From assembly GCF_000308755.1 (NCBI RefSeq), contig NZ_BAGF01000152.1, positions 62,001 through 126,000 of the forward strand: a stretch of 64,000 nt of DNA, read 5' to 3'. The position numbers were made by a program, and so were the translations under genes. The stretch is from Nocardia pneumoniae NBRC 100136. GTDB taxonomy: Bacteria > Actinomycetota > Actinomycetes > Mycobacteriales > Mycobacteriaceae. A model generated the notes under the pieces. It searched no databases. It saw only the letters and a program-made list of their open reading frames with translations, and had not been told where the DNA came from. How positions within the stretch are numbered: position 1 is the stretch's first letter; each line of letters begins with the position of its first letter. Below are positions 1 through 8,587 of this stretch, piece after piece.

Positions 1-438
1 GTGACCATCCTGCGGCCGGGCGCCTTCGCGGCCAACGCCCGCACCTGGTTCTCCAGCATCAGGGCCGAGCGCGTCGTCCGTGTCCCGTTCCCGGGCCTGC
101 AGCTGACGCCGATCCACGAAGCCGACATCGCCGCCGCGGCCATCACCGCACTCGACGTCCCCGGCCACGCGGGCCAGATCTATCCGCTCACCGGACCGGA
201 GTCCCTCTCGCACCGGCAACAGGTGGACGCCATCGCCGCCGCCCTCGGCGAACCCGTGGACCTGGTCGAGCTGAGCTATGAGGAGGCGGCCGATCTCTAC
301 TACCGCCCGGTGCTCGATCTGTGGGCCGCGTCCGGAGACGAACCGAGCCCGGTCGGCCCCACGTCCGAATCGGTGACCGGCGTCCCCGCCCGCACCTTCG
401 CGCAGTGGGCCATCGACCACTTGGACGACTACCGCTGA
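1..438 (+). CDS. NmrA/atypical SDR family NAD(P)-binding protein, 3' part only
   Basis: The window opens inside this gene; the GTG at base 1 is simply in frame and no ribosome site can be seen. The 145 visible residues match the C-terminal half of NmrA-like reductases: an ILRPGAFAAN segment, then IHEADIAAAAITAL (the usual 'DIA' helix), then the substrate-side helices that end near YR. The family normally runs 270-300 residues with an N-terminal GxxGxxG dinucleotide site, which here lies outside the window. Two further reductases of this type follow at 1695 and 3082. Substrate unknown. Confidence 0.8.
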   Translation: MTILRPGAFAANARTWFSSIRAERVVRVPFPGLQLTPIHEADIAAAAITALDVPGHAGQIYPLTGPESLSHRQQVDAIAAALGEPVDLVELSYEEAADLYYRPVLDLWAASGDEPSPVGPTSESVTGVPARTFAQWAIDHLDDYR

Positions 439-577
439 CGGTGCCACGCCGAGGCGACCGACTGTCGCGCCGGGAGTCTGCCTGACGACGCCGAGGCCGT
501 GCGTGCGATCCGCATCGGCGGGTATCCCTGGAAGCAGTGCCCCTGTGAGCGTGACGGCGGACCGAAGGAGGGCCATC

Positions 578-805
578 ATGTCGGCGCAACACCGCAGATA
601 CCTCATCGTTCTGGAGCCAGGATCCACCGGCGGCGACGCCACTCCGACGGCCATTCGGAGGAATTTCTTCGAATGGCTGGAAGCCACCGATGCCCAGGTC
701 GACCAGGACGGCGGCGCCAATCGGCTGGTCGTGTCCGCCGCGCTGGACGTAGCCGAACGAATCAAAGACCTCGACTACGTCCAGCGCGTCGAGCCGTACG
801 CGTAG
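578..805 (+). CDS. Small protein with protease-propeptide (I9)-like pattern
   Basis: A 75-residue protein. The start is set by a strong AAGGAGG eight bases before the ATG at 578; a longer open frame from 503 has no such site. The pattern (YLIVLEPG near the start, a FFEWL helix, then AERIKDLDYVQRVEPYA at the end) resembles the ferredoxin-like fold of subtilisin propeptides/I9 inhibitors, which end in a similar 'V..VEP' strand. That resemblance is by eye only. No signal peptide and no protease next to it; the S8 peptidase in this window lies about 60 kb away. Confidence 0.6.
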   Translation: MSAQHRRYLIVLEPGSTGGDATPTAIRRNFFEWLEATDAQVDQDGGANRLVVSAALDVAERIKDLDYVQRVEPYA

Positions 806-820
806 CGGCGGGAGGCTCGA

Positions 821-1396
821 CTACACCCGATCGAAGAATCGGCTCTCGTGCACGGTGACGACCACCGTGATGTCGCCGTAGGGCGCCGCACCCAGTGCCA
901 GCTTGTGCGCCAGGTGGGCCAGGCCCAGTCGCGGTCCGTATTTGGTGCGGATCCCGGCCCGCACTTTGTCGAACAGTGGGCCGGTGCGCACCAATTCGGC
1001 CGTGCCGTGATGCTGCCGCGATCCCAGGGCGGGGCTGCCTCGCCAGTCCCCGGCCTGCACGATGACGCGCCGGTCGTGCGCCAGGCGTCGCGCTTCGGCC
1101 GACTGCGAGGAGATCTGGAATGCCAGCCGCCCGTTGTCGACGGGTATCACCAGATGCTTGACGGTTTCCCAGCGCCGAGGCGTGGCCGGGTAGGTCACCA
1201 GCACGGTGGTCGCATCCCACCACAGCATTCCGGGGTGCCATTCACTCGGTCGCTCCGCGGGCGCGGGGTGCGCGGCCCAGGCCGCGATATCACCGCGGGC
1301 GGCATTGCCCTGAACTCCGCTACCGACAAAGGGGCTGCTGTTCGCCGTGTATGTCAATGCACGAACCTCCGGGACAGGGGTGCTCCGAGGACGCAT
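821..1396 (-). CDS. PPOX-class (pyridoxamine oxidase-like) flavin/F420-binding protein
   Basis: 191 residues from the ATG at 1396; a GTG at 1366 is also possible. The first 65 residues are an unusual extension. The rest follows the split-barrel PPOX pattern: KHLVIPVDNGRLAFQIS, then SAEARRLAHDRRVIVQAGDWRG and HHGTAELVRTG, ending in a helix and strand with YGDITVVVTV. Actinobacterial members of this family commonly use F420 or FMN for two-electron reductions. Divergent from the reductase at 1695, with about 300 bp of promoter region between them. Cofactor and substrate cannot be told from sequence. Confidence 0.65.
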   Translation of the reverse strand: MRPRSTPVPEVRALTYTANSSPFVGSGVQGNAARGDIAAWAAHPAPAERPSEWHPGMLWWDATTVLVTYPATPRRWETVKHLVIPVDNGRLAFQISSQSAEARRLAHDRRVIVQAGDWRGSPALGSRQHHGTAELVRTGPLFDKVRAGIRTKYGPRLGLAHLAHKLALGAAPYGDITVVVTVHESRFFDRV

Positions 1397-1655
1397 TCCC
1401 TGCCCGCGCCGGTGCGACCATCGCGGCGCCGTTCCCGGCTTCGGCGCGGACGTCGGAACGCCTCACTTCTCTGCACCTGGATCCAGAAAATCTGCCTATA
1501 AAGCCATAGATTTCGTATACCACTTGCAGGAGATAGAGGCAAGGATCGGTGCTCGATCGCCGCCGAACCGATGGACGGAGACGCCATCGGGGTGCGTTTC
1601 ACCGCAGTACTCATATATTACGAAACTCGTATCGACAGACTCGGAACGCGGTGTA

Positions 1656-1686
1656 CTATCTAGCTCATATAATATGAATTAGATAG
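1656..1686. promoter_or_regulatory. 31-bp interrupted palindrome over the ribosome site of the 1695 gene
   Basis: CTATCTA (1656-1662) pairs with TAGATAG (1680-1686), and inside it CATAT (1666-1670) pairs with ATATG (1672-1676). Both are centred on 1671. The right arm runs into the AGGAG ribosome site. A much more AT-rich block than its surroundings. A repressor operator is the likely role; the repressor is not identified. Confidence 0.6.
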
Positions 1687-1694
1687 GAGTTGTC

Positions 1695-2528
1695 ATGTAT
1701 CTGGTCACCGGCGCCACCGGCACTATCGGCCGCCCTCTCGTCGGCGCTTTGCTGTCCACCGGTGCGGCAGTCCGCGCGGTATCCCGACAGCCCGTCACCG
1801 ACTTTCCCAAGAACGTCGAGGTCGTGCCGTTCGACGAGGTGAGCGGTGCCCTGCGGGGAGTCGAAAGCCTGTTCGTCCACCCGCGGGCGAGCAAGGATCA
1901 CGTCGGCGAACTTCTCGCGCTCGCGGCGGCATCCGGTGTCGGCCGGGTGGTCGTGATGTCGGCGGTCAACGCCGACGACGAGCCCGCTCAGCAGCCGTCC
2001 CGGTACAACGGCGACCGGAACACGGAGGTGGAGCGGGCCGTCGTCGCAAGCGGACTGCCATGGGTGAGCGTGCGACCGAGTTCGTTCGCCATGAACTCAT
2101 TGACGACGTGGCGCAAGCAGGTAGCCGGTGGTGACATCGTCTTCGGCCCGTATGCGTCGTTCGCCGAGGCGGTCATCCACGAACAGGACGTCGCGGACGT
2201 CATCGCACGGGCGATGTGGGACGACGGCCTGCTCGGCCGCCGCATAACGATCACCGGTCCCGAGGCGGTGAGCCTGGAGCGGATGGTCGCCGTCATCGGC
2301 AAGGTGATCGGCAGACCGCTTCGCTACCAGCAGATTCCGGCTGAAACAGCCGCGCGGGCGATGATCGAGCACGGTCTCGGCGAGCGGTTCGTGCGCGCGC
2401 TCATGGACCGCTACGCCCGTGAACTGGATCGAACGCCCACGGTCACCGGCGAGGTGGAGGCGATTCTCGGGCGTCCGGCGCGCCCGTTCGCGACATGGGT
2501 CGCCGATCACCGCGAGGAGTGGTCGTGA
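1695..2528 (+). CDS. NmrA-like NAD(P)-dependent oxidoreductase
   Basis: 277 residues, full length for the family. It opens with MYLVTGATGTIGRPLV, the TGATGxxG dinucleotide loop of atypical SDRs. It continues with VVVMSAVNAD, the VSVRPSSFAMN segment and the HEQDVADVIARAM helix typical of NmrA/azoreductase-like members. Ribosome site AGGAG at 1685-1689. Its stop overlaps the GTG start of the cupin gene at 2525 (GTGA), so the two are translationally coupled. Substrate unknown; members act as redox sensors or quinone/NADPH reductases. Confidence 0.85.
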   Translation: MYLVTGATGTIGRPLVGALLSTGAAVRAVSRQPVTDFPKNVEVVPFDEVSGALRGVESLFVHPRASKDHVGELLALAAASGVGRVVVMSAVNADDEPAQQPSRYNGDRNTEVERAVVASGLPWVSVRPSSFAMNSLTTWRKQVAGGDIVFGPYASFAEAVIHEQDVADVIARAMWDDGLLGRRITITGPEAVSLERMVAVIGKVIGRPLRYQQIPAETAARAMIEHGLGERFVRALMDRYARELDRTPTVTGEVEAILGRPARPFATWVADHREEWS

Positions 2529-3022
2529 CGCTGTCCCCGTTCCGATCCGGCGACGACACGCACCGCGCGGTCTGGCATCTCGGCGCGCTGGTCCAATTCG
2601 ACGCCACCGCAAGCCAGACCGACGGGCGGCTCGCCATCACCAGGCACACCTGCCGATGCGGTACCGCGGCGCCTGTGCACCGGCACGAGCACGAGGACGA
2701 GATATTCATCGTCCTGGCGGGTGAGCTCACCGTGCACGTCGCCGAACAGCGGTTTCGGGTCACAGTCGGTTCCACGGTCTTCGCCCCGCGCGGACTGCCG
2801 CACGCCTACCGCGTCGATTCGGACGTGTGCCGGTTCCTGACCGTGATCACGCCGGGCGGGTTCGAGCAATGGTTCGCCGAAACCGGCCGTCCGGCCGAAT
2901 CCCTGTCTCTGCCTCCTGCGCCGACCGGTGCACCCGACACCGTCCAGCTCGCCGCCGCAGCCGCTCGCCACGGCGTCCACATCCTGGGAGCCCTGCCCCC
3001 GAGCGCTACACCGGGCTTCTGA
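2525..3022 (+). CDS. Cupin domain protein
   Basis: 165 residues from the GTG at 2525, preceded by GAGGAG at 2514-2519. The cupin core shows metal-ligand motif 1 (HRHEHEDEIFIVLAGEL, with three His and one Glu) and motif 2 (TVFAPRGLPHAYRV), then a C-terminal helical tail of about 55 residues. Cupins of this kind are small dioxygenases, isomerases or sensors. The overlap with the upstream reductase gene suggests they act on the same small molecule. Confidence 0.85.
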   Translation: MTLSPFRSGDDTHRAVWHLGALVQFDATASQTDGRLAITRHTCRCGTAAPVHRHEHEDEIFIVLAGELTVHVAEQRFRVTVGSTVFAPRGLPHAYRVDSDVCRFLTVITPGGFEQWFAETGRPAESLSLPPAPTGAPDTVQLAAAAARHGVHILGALPPSATPGF

Positions 3023-3081
3023 CCTCGGTTGCCCGAACAGGCCCCGTCTACCGAAAACCGCACGAAACAGAAGGAACATCC

Positions 3082-3777
3082 ATGCGTCTCATCGTCTTCG
3101 GAGCGAACGGCCCCACCGGCCGACTGCTGACCGCACAGGCCCTGGCGGCCGGTCATGACGTCGTCGCCGTCACCCGCAATCCGCGGAACTTCCCGCTCGA
3201 ACACGACCGGCTCACGACGTTCGAGGGCGACGTTCATGTCGCGGAGTCGGTCGAGACCGCGATCGCGGGCGGCGACGCGGTGTTGTCGACACTCGGTGTG
3301 CCCTACAGCAAGCAACCGATCACCACGTATTCGGCCGGGATCGCCAATATCGTCGCCGCTATGCGCAGGAACGCGGTACGCCGCGTCGCGGTCGTCTCGT
3401 CCAGTGCCGTGGATCCGAAACCGTACGCGGACGCGGGCTTTCTGTTCAATCGCGTCCTGCAGCCCTACCTCACCCGGGTCATGGGCAAGACCCTCTACGA
3501 CGATATGCGCGCCATGGAATCGCTGCTCACCGCGACCGAACTCGAGTGGACGGTCGTGCGCCCCAGCGGCCTGTACACCTCCTCACTCGTCACCGACTAC
3601 ACGGTCGTGGAAGGCCATGCCGAGGGCCGGTTCACCTCCCGAGCGGATCTGGCCGCCTGCCTGCTCCGGCTCGTCGACGACGACCGATATCTGCGCACGA
3701 TCGTCAGCGTCGTCACCACCTCGAACAATCCCAGTTTGCTGCGGCTGATCCGGACCGAGGCGCTCGGCAAGCACTGA
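3082..3777 (+). CDS. NAD(P)-binding SDR-like reductase (BVR-B/YwnB type)
   Basis: 231 residues from the ATG at 3082; AAGGAA at 3071-3076 serves as ribosome site. An in-frame upstream extension is rejected because it runs through the cupin gene. MRLIVFGANGPTGRLL is the GxxGxxG loop; AVTRNPRNF, VLSTLGVP and VVSSSAVDP follow the biliverdin reductase B / NAD(P)H-binding 10 family. A WTVVRPSGLY segment and a C-terminal RADLAACLLRLVDD helix complete it. It follows the cupin by 59 bp and may be in the same transcript. Confidence 0.85.
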   Translation: MRLIVFGANGPTGRLLTAQALAAGHDVVAVTRNPRNFPLEHDRLTTFEGDVHVAESVETAIAGGDAVLSTLGVPYSKQPITTYSAGIANIVAAMRRNAVRRVAVVSSSAVDPKPYADAGFLFNRVLQPYLTRVMGKTLYDDMRAMESLLTATELEWTVVRPSGLYTSSLVTDYTVVEGHAEGRFTSRADLAACLLRLVDDDRYLRTIVSVVTTSNNPSLLRLIRTEALGKH

Positions 3778-3803
3778 GCGTCACGACGAGTCCTTAGCGG
3801 TTG

Positions 3804-3825
3804 CGTATGATACGGAATCCATACG
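3804..3825. promoter_or_regulatory. Probable MarR operator upstream of 3833
   Basis: CGTATGATACG at 3804-3814 is a palindrome around one central base, and a third half site (CATACG) follows at 3820-3825, giving CGTATG and CATACG ten bases apart. The block ends seven bases before the ATG of the MarR gene, so autorepression is likely. Confidence 0.6.
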
Positions 3826-3832
3826 ACGAGTC

Positions 3833-4333
3833 ATGAAGGTGACGTGCATGGGTTCCGTACTCGATCCGGCCGCATCTCGGCGACACCGGCGGCTGGTCAC
3901 GTCGGTCAAAGAGGCACTGCGCGATCTGAATACTCAGCTGTCGGTGCTGAACCGGCGCTTCGGAAGCAAGGTGGAACTGAAGGACGTCGACTGGACCTGC
4001 CTGGACCTGATCAACCGGCACGGGCCGCTGACCCCGACCGCGTTGGCGGCGCGCGCCGGTCTGCACCCGGCGACGTTGACCGGCATTCTGGACCGACTGC
4101 AGCGTGGCGGATGGGTGGTGCGGGAGCGCGATCCCGAGGGCGCCGATCGACGCGCGGTCACCGTGCGCGCGCTGCACGACCGAAACCGAGAGCTCTACCG
4201 GATCTTCGCGGGAATGAACGGCCGGATGGACGCCATCTGCGACGGCTACACCGATGCCGAACTCGAACTGATCGCGGAATTCCTCCGGCGTACCGCGGCC
4301 GCCGGCCACGAGTCCGCCGCCGAGCTTTCCTGA
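3833..4333 (+). CDS. MarR family transcriptional regulator
   Basis: 166 residues from the ATG at 3833, or 161 from the ATG at 3848. The winged-helix core is clear: WTCLDLINRHGPLTPTALAARAG, then LHPATLTGILDRLQRGGWVVRERDPEGADRRAVTV (recognition helix and wing with the DRR motif). A C-terminal dimerisation helix ends in FLRRTAAAGHE. Its palindrome-containing promoter points to autoregulation. The reductase genes just upstream on the same strand may be targets, which is inference only. Confidence 0.88.
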   Translation: MKVTCMGSVLDPAASRRHRRLVTSVKEALRDLNTQLSVLNRRFGSKVELKDVDWTCLDLINRHGPLTPTALAARAGLHPATLTGILDRLQRGGWVVRERDPEGADRRAVTVRALHDRNRELYRIFAGMNGRMDAICDGYTDAELELIAEFLRRTAAAGHESAAELS

Positions 4334-4382
4334 CCGGATTTCGATCCACGGCGCTGGTCTGGCCAAGGAGAACCAGCTCAGC

Positions 4383-4850
4383 CTATGCCCGAACCGGACA
4401 ACACTCACCGGCCTGCGGTAGGGCTGGGGGATCGATCAGCGCGCTGATGAGAGGCGCCAGTCGCTGCAGCTCTTGCAGGTGGGTGGCGCTGAGCCGGGCC
4501 AGGATCTCCTTGCCCGCCTCGGTCAGGGTGAGACGGACGACCCGACGGTCCTTGCCCTGCCCTCGGTTGCGGGTGACCAGGCCGAGTTGCTCGGTGCGAT
4601 CGATCAGTTGCACCACGCTGTGGTGGCGGGTGTCCAGATACCCGGCGACCTCTCCGATGCTGGGCCCGTCCGGACCGGGATGCCCTCGGATCGCCAGCAG
4701 CAGTTGGTGCTGGGTGTCGGTGAGTCCCACCACGGCTGCCCGCCGCTCACTCCCGCGCAGGAATTGGCGCAGCCCGGCTCGGAACGCGAGCAGCCTCGAA
4801 TACTCCTGGTTGGAGAGGTGTTCCGGCGATGACATGGACCCCTGTGTCAT
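4383..4850 (-). CDS. MarR family transcriptional regulator
   Basis: 155 residues. Winged-helix features: LTDTQHQLLLAIRGHPG, then SIGEVAGYLDTRHHSVVQLIDRTEQLGLVTRNR, then the wing with GKDRRVVRLTLTEAG. C-terminal helix LSATHLQELQRLAPLISAL. Its promoter carries a perfect palindrome (4854-4866) four bases from the start codon. The SPW-domain membrane gene lies divergently at 4984 and shares this region, so it is the most likely target besides the regulator itself. Confidence 0.88.
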   Translation of the reverse strand: MTQGSMSSPEHLSNQEYSRLLAFRAGLRQFLRGSERRAAVVGLTDTQHQLLLAIRGHPGPDGPSIGEVAGYLDTRHHSVVQLIDRTEQLGLVTRNRGQGKDRRVVRLTLTEAGKEILARLSATHLQELQRLAPLISALIDPPALPQAGECCPVRA

Positions 4851-4853
4851 AGG

Positions 4854-4866
4854 GTGATAATATCAC
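4854..4866. promoter_or_regulatory. MarR-type operator GTGATAATATCAC
   Basis: Perfect palindrome with arms GTGATA and TATCAC around one base, directly upstream of the 4850 start. A further GTGATAT half site follows at 4870-4876. Positioned to repress the MarR gene and perhaps the divergent gene at 4984. Confidence 0.65.
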
Positions 4867-4983
4867 GGGGTGATATATGTTCGAGGTGGCGATAAGCATC
4901 GGCGTCGCGTTCCGCCGTGACCGATCGCAGGCCGCCCCGGCTCGAGAGTCTCGATTCGTGCACTTGTCCGAAGGGTGGAAACC

Positions 4984-5451
4984 ATGACTAGTGAGACCAT
5001 GAGCATCAGCCGGCATCCCGACATACTGGAGTTGCGAGAGAAGTACGAGCGCGCCTCGGAGGAGCCGGCTGCCCAGGCGGTCACCGGCTGCATGTTCCTG
5101 ACCGGGCTCTACATCGCGATTTCTCCGTGGGTGGTCGGCTTCAACGGATTCCCGACCTTGACCGGGAACAATCTCATCGTCGGCATCGCCCTCGCGATGC
5201 TCGCGCTCGGGTTCGCCTCGGTGTATGGACGGACCCACGGCATCGTCTGGGCTGCCCCGCTGATCGGCGTGTGGACGATCGTCGCTCCCTGGATCGTCAG
5301 CGGCGATGTCGACACTGCGTCGACGATCTGGAACAACGTCGTGGCCGGCGCGGTCGCTGTGCTGCTCGGTCTCGGCTCGATGCTCCTCGGGATGAGGCGG
5401 ACGGCAGGACTTCAGGGCCGATCACCTTCCGCAGGTACGCCTCGGACCTGA
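4984..5451 (+). CDS. SPW repeat membrane protein
   Basis: 155 residues from the ATG at 4984, chosen because AGGGTGG sits at 4972-4978; an ATG at 4975 lies within that site. Two SPW repeats, each of two membrane segments: an ISPWVVGF motif in the first and a VAPWIVSG motif in the second, the second with Ala in place of Ser. The N-terminal 45 residues are soluble and charged. Function of the SPW family is unknown; in actinobacteria it is common near stress genes. Divergent from a MarR gene. Confidence 0.85.
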   Translation: MTSETMSISRHPDILELREKYERASEEPAAQAVTGCMFLTGLYIAISPWVVGFNGFPTLTGNNLIVGIALAMLALGFASVYGRTHGIVWAAPLIGVWTIVAPWIVSGDVDTASTIWNNVVAGAVAVLLGLGSMLLGMRRTAGLQGRSPSAGTPRT

Positions 5452-5535
5452 CAACCGTGCAGCTTCCGCCTGAGGCTCCTGCGAGACATGAACCCCTCGG
5501 GAGCGGGAAGCCCTGCAACCAGATGAGGTAGTTCC

Positions 5536-5569
5536 GCGGTGGCGGCGAACGAGAGTTCGCCGCCACCGC
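5536..5569. terminator. Strong hairpin after the SPW gene
   Basis: A 15-bp perfectly paired stem (5536-5550 with 5555-5569; its inner part is GGTGGCGGCGAAC) closed by a GAGA tetraloop. No run of T follows. It lies 85 bp after the SPW stop codon, so a factor-assisted terminator is likely. Confidence 0.6.
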
Positions 5570-6037
5570 CACCATGACATCCCGGGTTCGGAATCAAATG
5601 CCCGGGAGAGTACGACCCCGGGTGGGGCCTCCGGAATCAAATGGCAAACCGAAGTCGCAGGCGATAACGGCAAGTGATCCTGCGGCCGGAGAGCATTGCG
5701 GCAAAATCCGGCGAGAAGCAGCAGGCAAATCGCGCCGCCGACGTATTCGGCACTGCGGACTCCGCCCGAATCTTTCCGGGCCGTGCGAGTCCTCGCTGAG
5801 GCGTTGCCGGAACGCGCCCGCGGTGTCCGGCGGGCACCCAGTAGCCCAGCTCTCGGCCCAATCGGTCGGGCACATCGGACAGCACAGCCCGAGTATGTCG
5901 TCCTTGCCGTCGAAGTACTGGGCATGGGTGGGTAGATACGTAGATGCGTACCCATGTGGTCAGTTTTACCGATGTGTGCCGACTACTCGCGCTCCAAGCT
6001 GGAGTGTGCCGGTGTTCAGGCTCACCAGGAGGTACTG
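5570..6037. other. Non-coding stretch, no convincing gene
   Basis: Only overlapping open frames of equal, low plausibility are present on both strands. A single half site (ATAACGGCAAG) of the 25-bp operator family occurs near 5665, without its partner half. Nothing else stands out apart from the ribosome site of the next gene. Confidence 0.5.
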
Positions 6038-6292
6038 ATGATCAGCACAGACCTGACCACAACCCAGGCGTGGAAGGGGCGCCTATACCAGGATTTCGCT
6101 CGCCTGCAGCAGCTCGTGTCCCAGCTGGCCGCGGCGGCTTCCGACCACGAGCTGTCTGCCGCCGAACTCCATGCCACGCTGGATCGCATCGACACCATCC
6201 GCGCCGAATGGGAACACGCACCCGCCGCGGCGCGCCAGGTGTGGACGCAATTGGAGGGAACGCACCGACGGCTGCACGAAGACGCCCGATAA
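6038..6292 (+). CDS. Small helical protein, function unknown
   Basis: 84 residues from the ATG at 6038, set by AGGAGGT at 6027-6033. Entirely helical by composition, with a heptad-like pattern in two parts (YQDFARLQQLVSQLAAAAS and AAELHATLDRIDTIRAEWE), so a coiled-coil hairpin is likely. No membrane segment or signal peptide. Not recognised as a named family. Stands alone between non-coding DNA and the acyltransferase gene on the same strand. Confidence 0.7.
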   Translation: MISTDLTTTQAWKGRLYQDFARLQQLVSQLAAAASDHELSAAELHATLDRIDTIRAEWEHAPAAARQVWTQLEGTHRRLHEDAR

Positions 6293-6395
6293 CAGGATCC
6301 GCCATTGTTTCGAATCTTCCTCTCGCCGGAAACATCGAGGTCAGGAAGCCCGTACGCGGTGAGTTGCCGTGACATAACCAGCGACATCGAGAAAA

Positions 6396-8570
6396 ATGCC
6401 GCCCATGACGGTGGCGGCGAGCGGCGGATTGACAAATCGGCAGGCCGATCGGACATACAATGCGATACCGCGCGAGGGATTTCGGCCCGACATCGAGGGA
6501 TTACGAGCAGTCGCCGTGCTGGCCGTCGTGTTCTTCCATGCGAACACACCCGGCATCCGAGGCGGATTTGTTGGCGTGGACGTCTTTTTCGTCATTTCCG
6601 GCTTCCTCGTCACCGGAATCCTCTTCCGCGATGCAGCTGCCACCGGCACTGTCGGGCTGGTCCGGTTCTACGGCGCGCGGGCCCGGCGTCTGCTGCCCGC
6701 GGCGGGGGTCGTGCTGGTCGCCACCGCGATCGGCGCGGCCGTACTGCTGCCGCCGCTGCAGGCTCGCCAGGTCCTCGGCGATGGGATCGCCAGCGCCTTG
6801 TATACCGGGAACTATCGGCTCGCGCTGCGCGGCATCGACTACCTAGCCGGCGACACGCTTCCGTCGCCATTTCAGCACTTCTGGTCACTCGGTGTGGAGG
6901 AGCAGTTCTATCTGTTGTGGCCCGCACTGATCGCCGCCACGGCCTGGTTCGCGCGGCGGCGGCGATCCGGATCGGCCGCTGCGTTCCCGTATCTGATCGT
7001 TCTCGCGGTTGTCGCCGCCTTGTCCTTCGCGATCTCGCTGATCTTGACCCGCACGCTGCCACCCTGGGCGTTCTTCTCGCTACCGACGCGGGCCTGGGAA
7101 CTGGGCATCGGCGGCATGATCGCGCTGTCGACCGGCGCGTGGTCGCGGTTGCCGAAATCGGTCGCCGCCCTTGCCGGATGGATCGGCCTGGTCCTGATCG
7201 TCGTGGCGTGTACCCAGTTGAACGGGAAGACACCGTATCCGGGCACCGCGGCTCTGCAGCCCGTTCTCGGTACCGCTCTGGTGATCATATCCGGTTGCGT
7301 CACAACACGATTCGGGGTCGGTCGCGGACTGGCGCTGCGTGAACTGCGGGCGATCGGCCGCGTGTCGTACTCCTGGTATCTGTGGCACTGGCCGGTACTG
7401 CTGCTGGCGCCGCGCGTGCTCGGTCACCAGCTCGGATGGGGTGGCTCGATGGGCGCGGTCATGATGGCGGGCGGACTCGCCATGCTCACGTTGTGGCTGG
7501 TGGAGAATCCGGTCCGCTTCGCCGCCCCGCTGCGAAGGTCGGCCGCACGCAGCCTCGCCTGTGGCGGCGCGATCACCGCGGTCGCCGGTTGTATCGCGCT
7601 GATGCTGCTCATGCTCATTCCCGTCCCGGTCGGCCGTGGGGCGGCGGCCCCGGCCCTCACGCTCGCCACGCCCGCCGCACCGGCCACTCCCGGCGCCGAC
7701 CCGCACGACACGGCGGTCCAGCAGCTGACCGCGCAGACACAGGCCGCAGTCGCCGCGTCTGCCGAAATCTCCGATGTCCCTTCGAATCTCACGCCCTCGC
7801 TCGCCGATGCGCCCGGCGACAAGGCAGGCGTGTTCGTCGACGGCTGCGTGCGCTCGTGGCGTGAAGTAGGCCAGCCCGAATGCGCCTCCGGCGATCCGGA
7901 CTCGGCCACGACAGTGGCCCTGGTCGGCGATTCACATGCGGCGATGTGGCATCCGGCGTTCGAGTCGATCGCCGCGCAGCGGCATTGGCGGCTGGAAATC
8001 ATGGCCAAGGTCACCTGCCCGTTGCTCGGCCTGCCCATCACCAGCCCATATCTGGGCCGGGAGTACACCGAATGCGAGCAGTGGCGCGGTCAGGTCCTGA
8101 CCCGGCTGCGGGCCGAACGCCCTCGGCTGATCGTGCTGAGCATGTCCCGCCGCTACGGCGCCGACTTCGGCTTCGTCGCGTACGACCAGGCCTGGGTCGA
8201 CAGCCTGAACCGCCTGGTCGGCCAGCTGCGAGCGACCGGAGCGGCGGTCCTGGTTCTCGGGTCGATCCCCGATCCGCACACCACCGTCCCGGCCTGCCTG
8301 TCCGAACATATCGACAATGCGGTGGCCTGCACGCCGGCGCGGCCGGTCGCCGTCGACGACGCGGGCATCGCGGCCGAGCAGGCCGCAGCCACCGCCGGTG
8401 GCGGCCAGTACGCCGATCTGACCTCGCTGTTCTGCACCGCCGCCCGCTGCCCCCTCATCATCGGTGACAACCTGGTGTACCGCGACGACAATCACCTCAC
8501 CGTCAGTTACGCCAGAACACTCGGACCGGTCATCGCCGCACTCGCTGACCGCGCGCTCGCCAACGGCTGA
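6396..8570 (+). CDS. OafA/YrhL-type acyltransferase with C-terminal SGNH domain
   Basis: 724 residues. The N-terminal half is an acyltransferase-3 membrane domain of about ten helices. It starts with RPDIEGLRAVAVLAVVFFHA (catalytic His), GGFVGVDVFFVISGFLVT and SLGVEEQFYLLWP, and ends near residue 400. A low-complexity Ala/Thr/Pro linker (about 405-435) leads to an SGNH hydrolase-like domain with VALVGDSHAAMW (Ser block) and DDNHLT at the end (Asp-x-x-His). Proteins of this layout move acyl groups from the cytoplasm to cell-wall or exported glycans. Start chosen at 6396; ATG at 6405 is an alternative and neither has a good ribosome site. Convergent with 8588. Confidence 0.9.
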   Translation: MPPMTVAASGGLTNRQADRTYNAIPREGFRPDIEGLRAVAVLAVVFFHANTPGIRGGFVGVDVFFVISGFLVTGILFRDAAATGTVGLVRFYGARARRLLPAAGVVLVATAIGAAVLLPPLQARQVLGDGIASALYTGNYRLALRGIDYLAGDTLPSPFQHFWSLGVEEQFYLLWPALIAATAWFARRRRSGSAAAFPYLIVLAVVAALSFAISLILTRTLPPWAFFSLPTRAWELGIGGMIALSTGAWSRLPKSVAALAGWIGLVLIVVACTQLNGKTPYPGTAALQPVLGTALVIISGCVTTRFGVGRGLALRELRAIGRVSYSWYLWHWPVLLLAPRVLGHQLGWGGSMGAVMMAGGLAMLTLWLVENPVRFAAPLRRSAARSLACGGAITAVAGCIALMLLMLIPVPVGRGAAAPALTLATPAAPATPGADPHDTAVQQLTAQTQAAVAASAEISDVPSNLTPSLADAPGDKAGVFVDGCVRSWREVGQPECASGDPDSATTVALVGDSHAAMWHPAFESIAAQRHWRLEIMAKVTCPLLGLPITSPYLGREYTECEQWRGQVLTRLRAERPRLIVLSMSRRYGADFGFVAYDQAWVDSLNRLVGQLRATGAAVLVLGSIPDPHTTVPACLSEHIDNAVACTPARPVAVDDAGIAAEQAAATAGGGQYADLTSLFCTAARCPLIIGDNLVYRDDNHLTVSYARTLGPVIAALADRALANG

Positions 8571-8587
8571 GCCGGACGGGTCAGCTC

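Noticed and set aside
5664..5675. ATAACGGCAAG, resembling one operator half
   Set aside because: No opposite half at the required spacing and no adjacent gene start.
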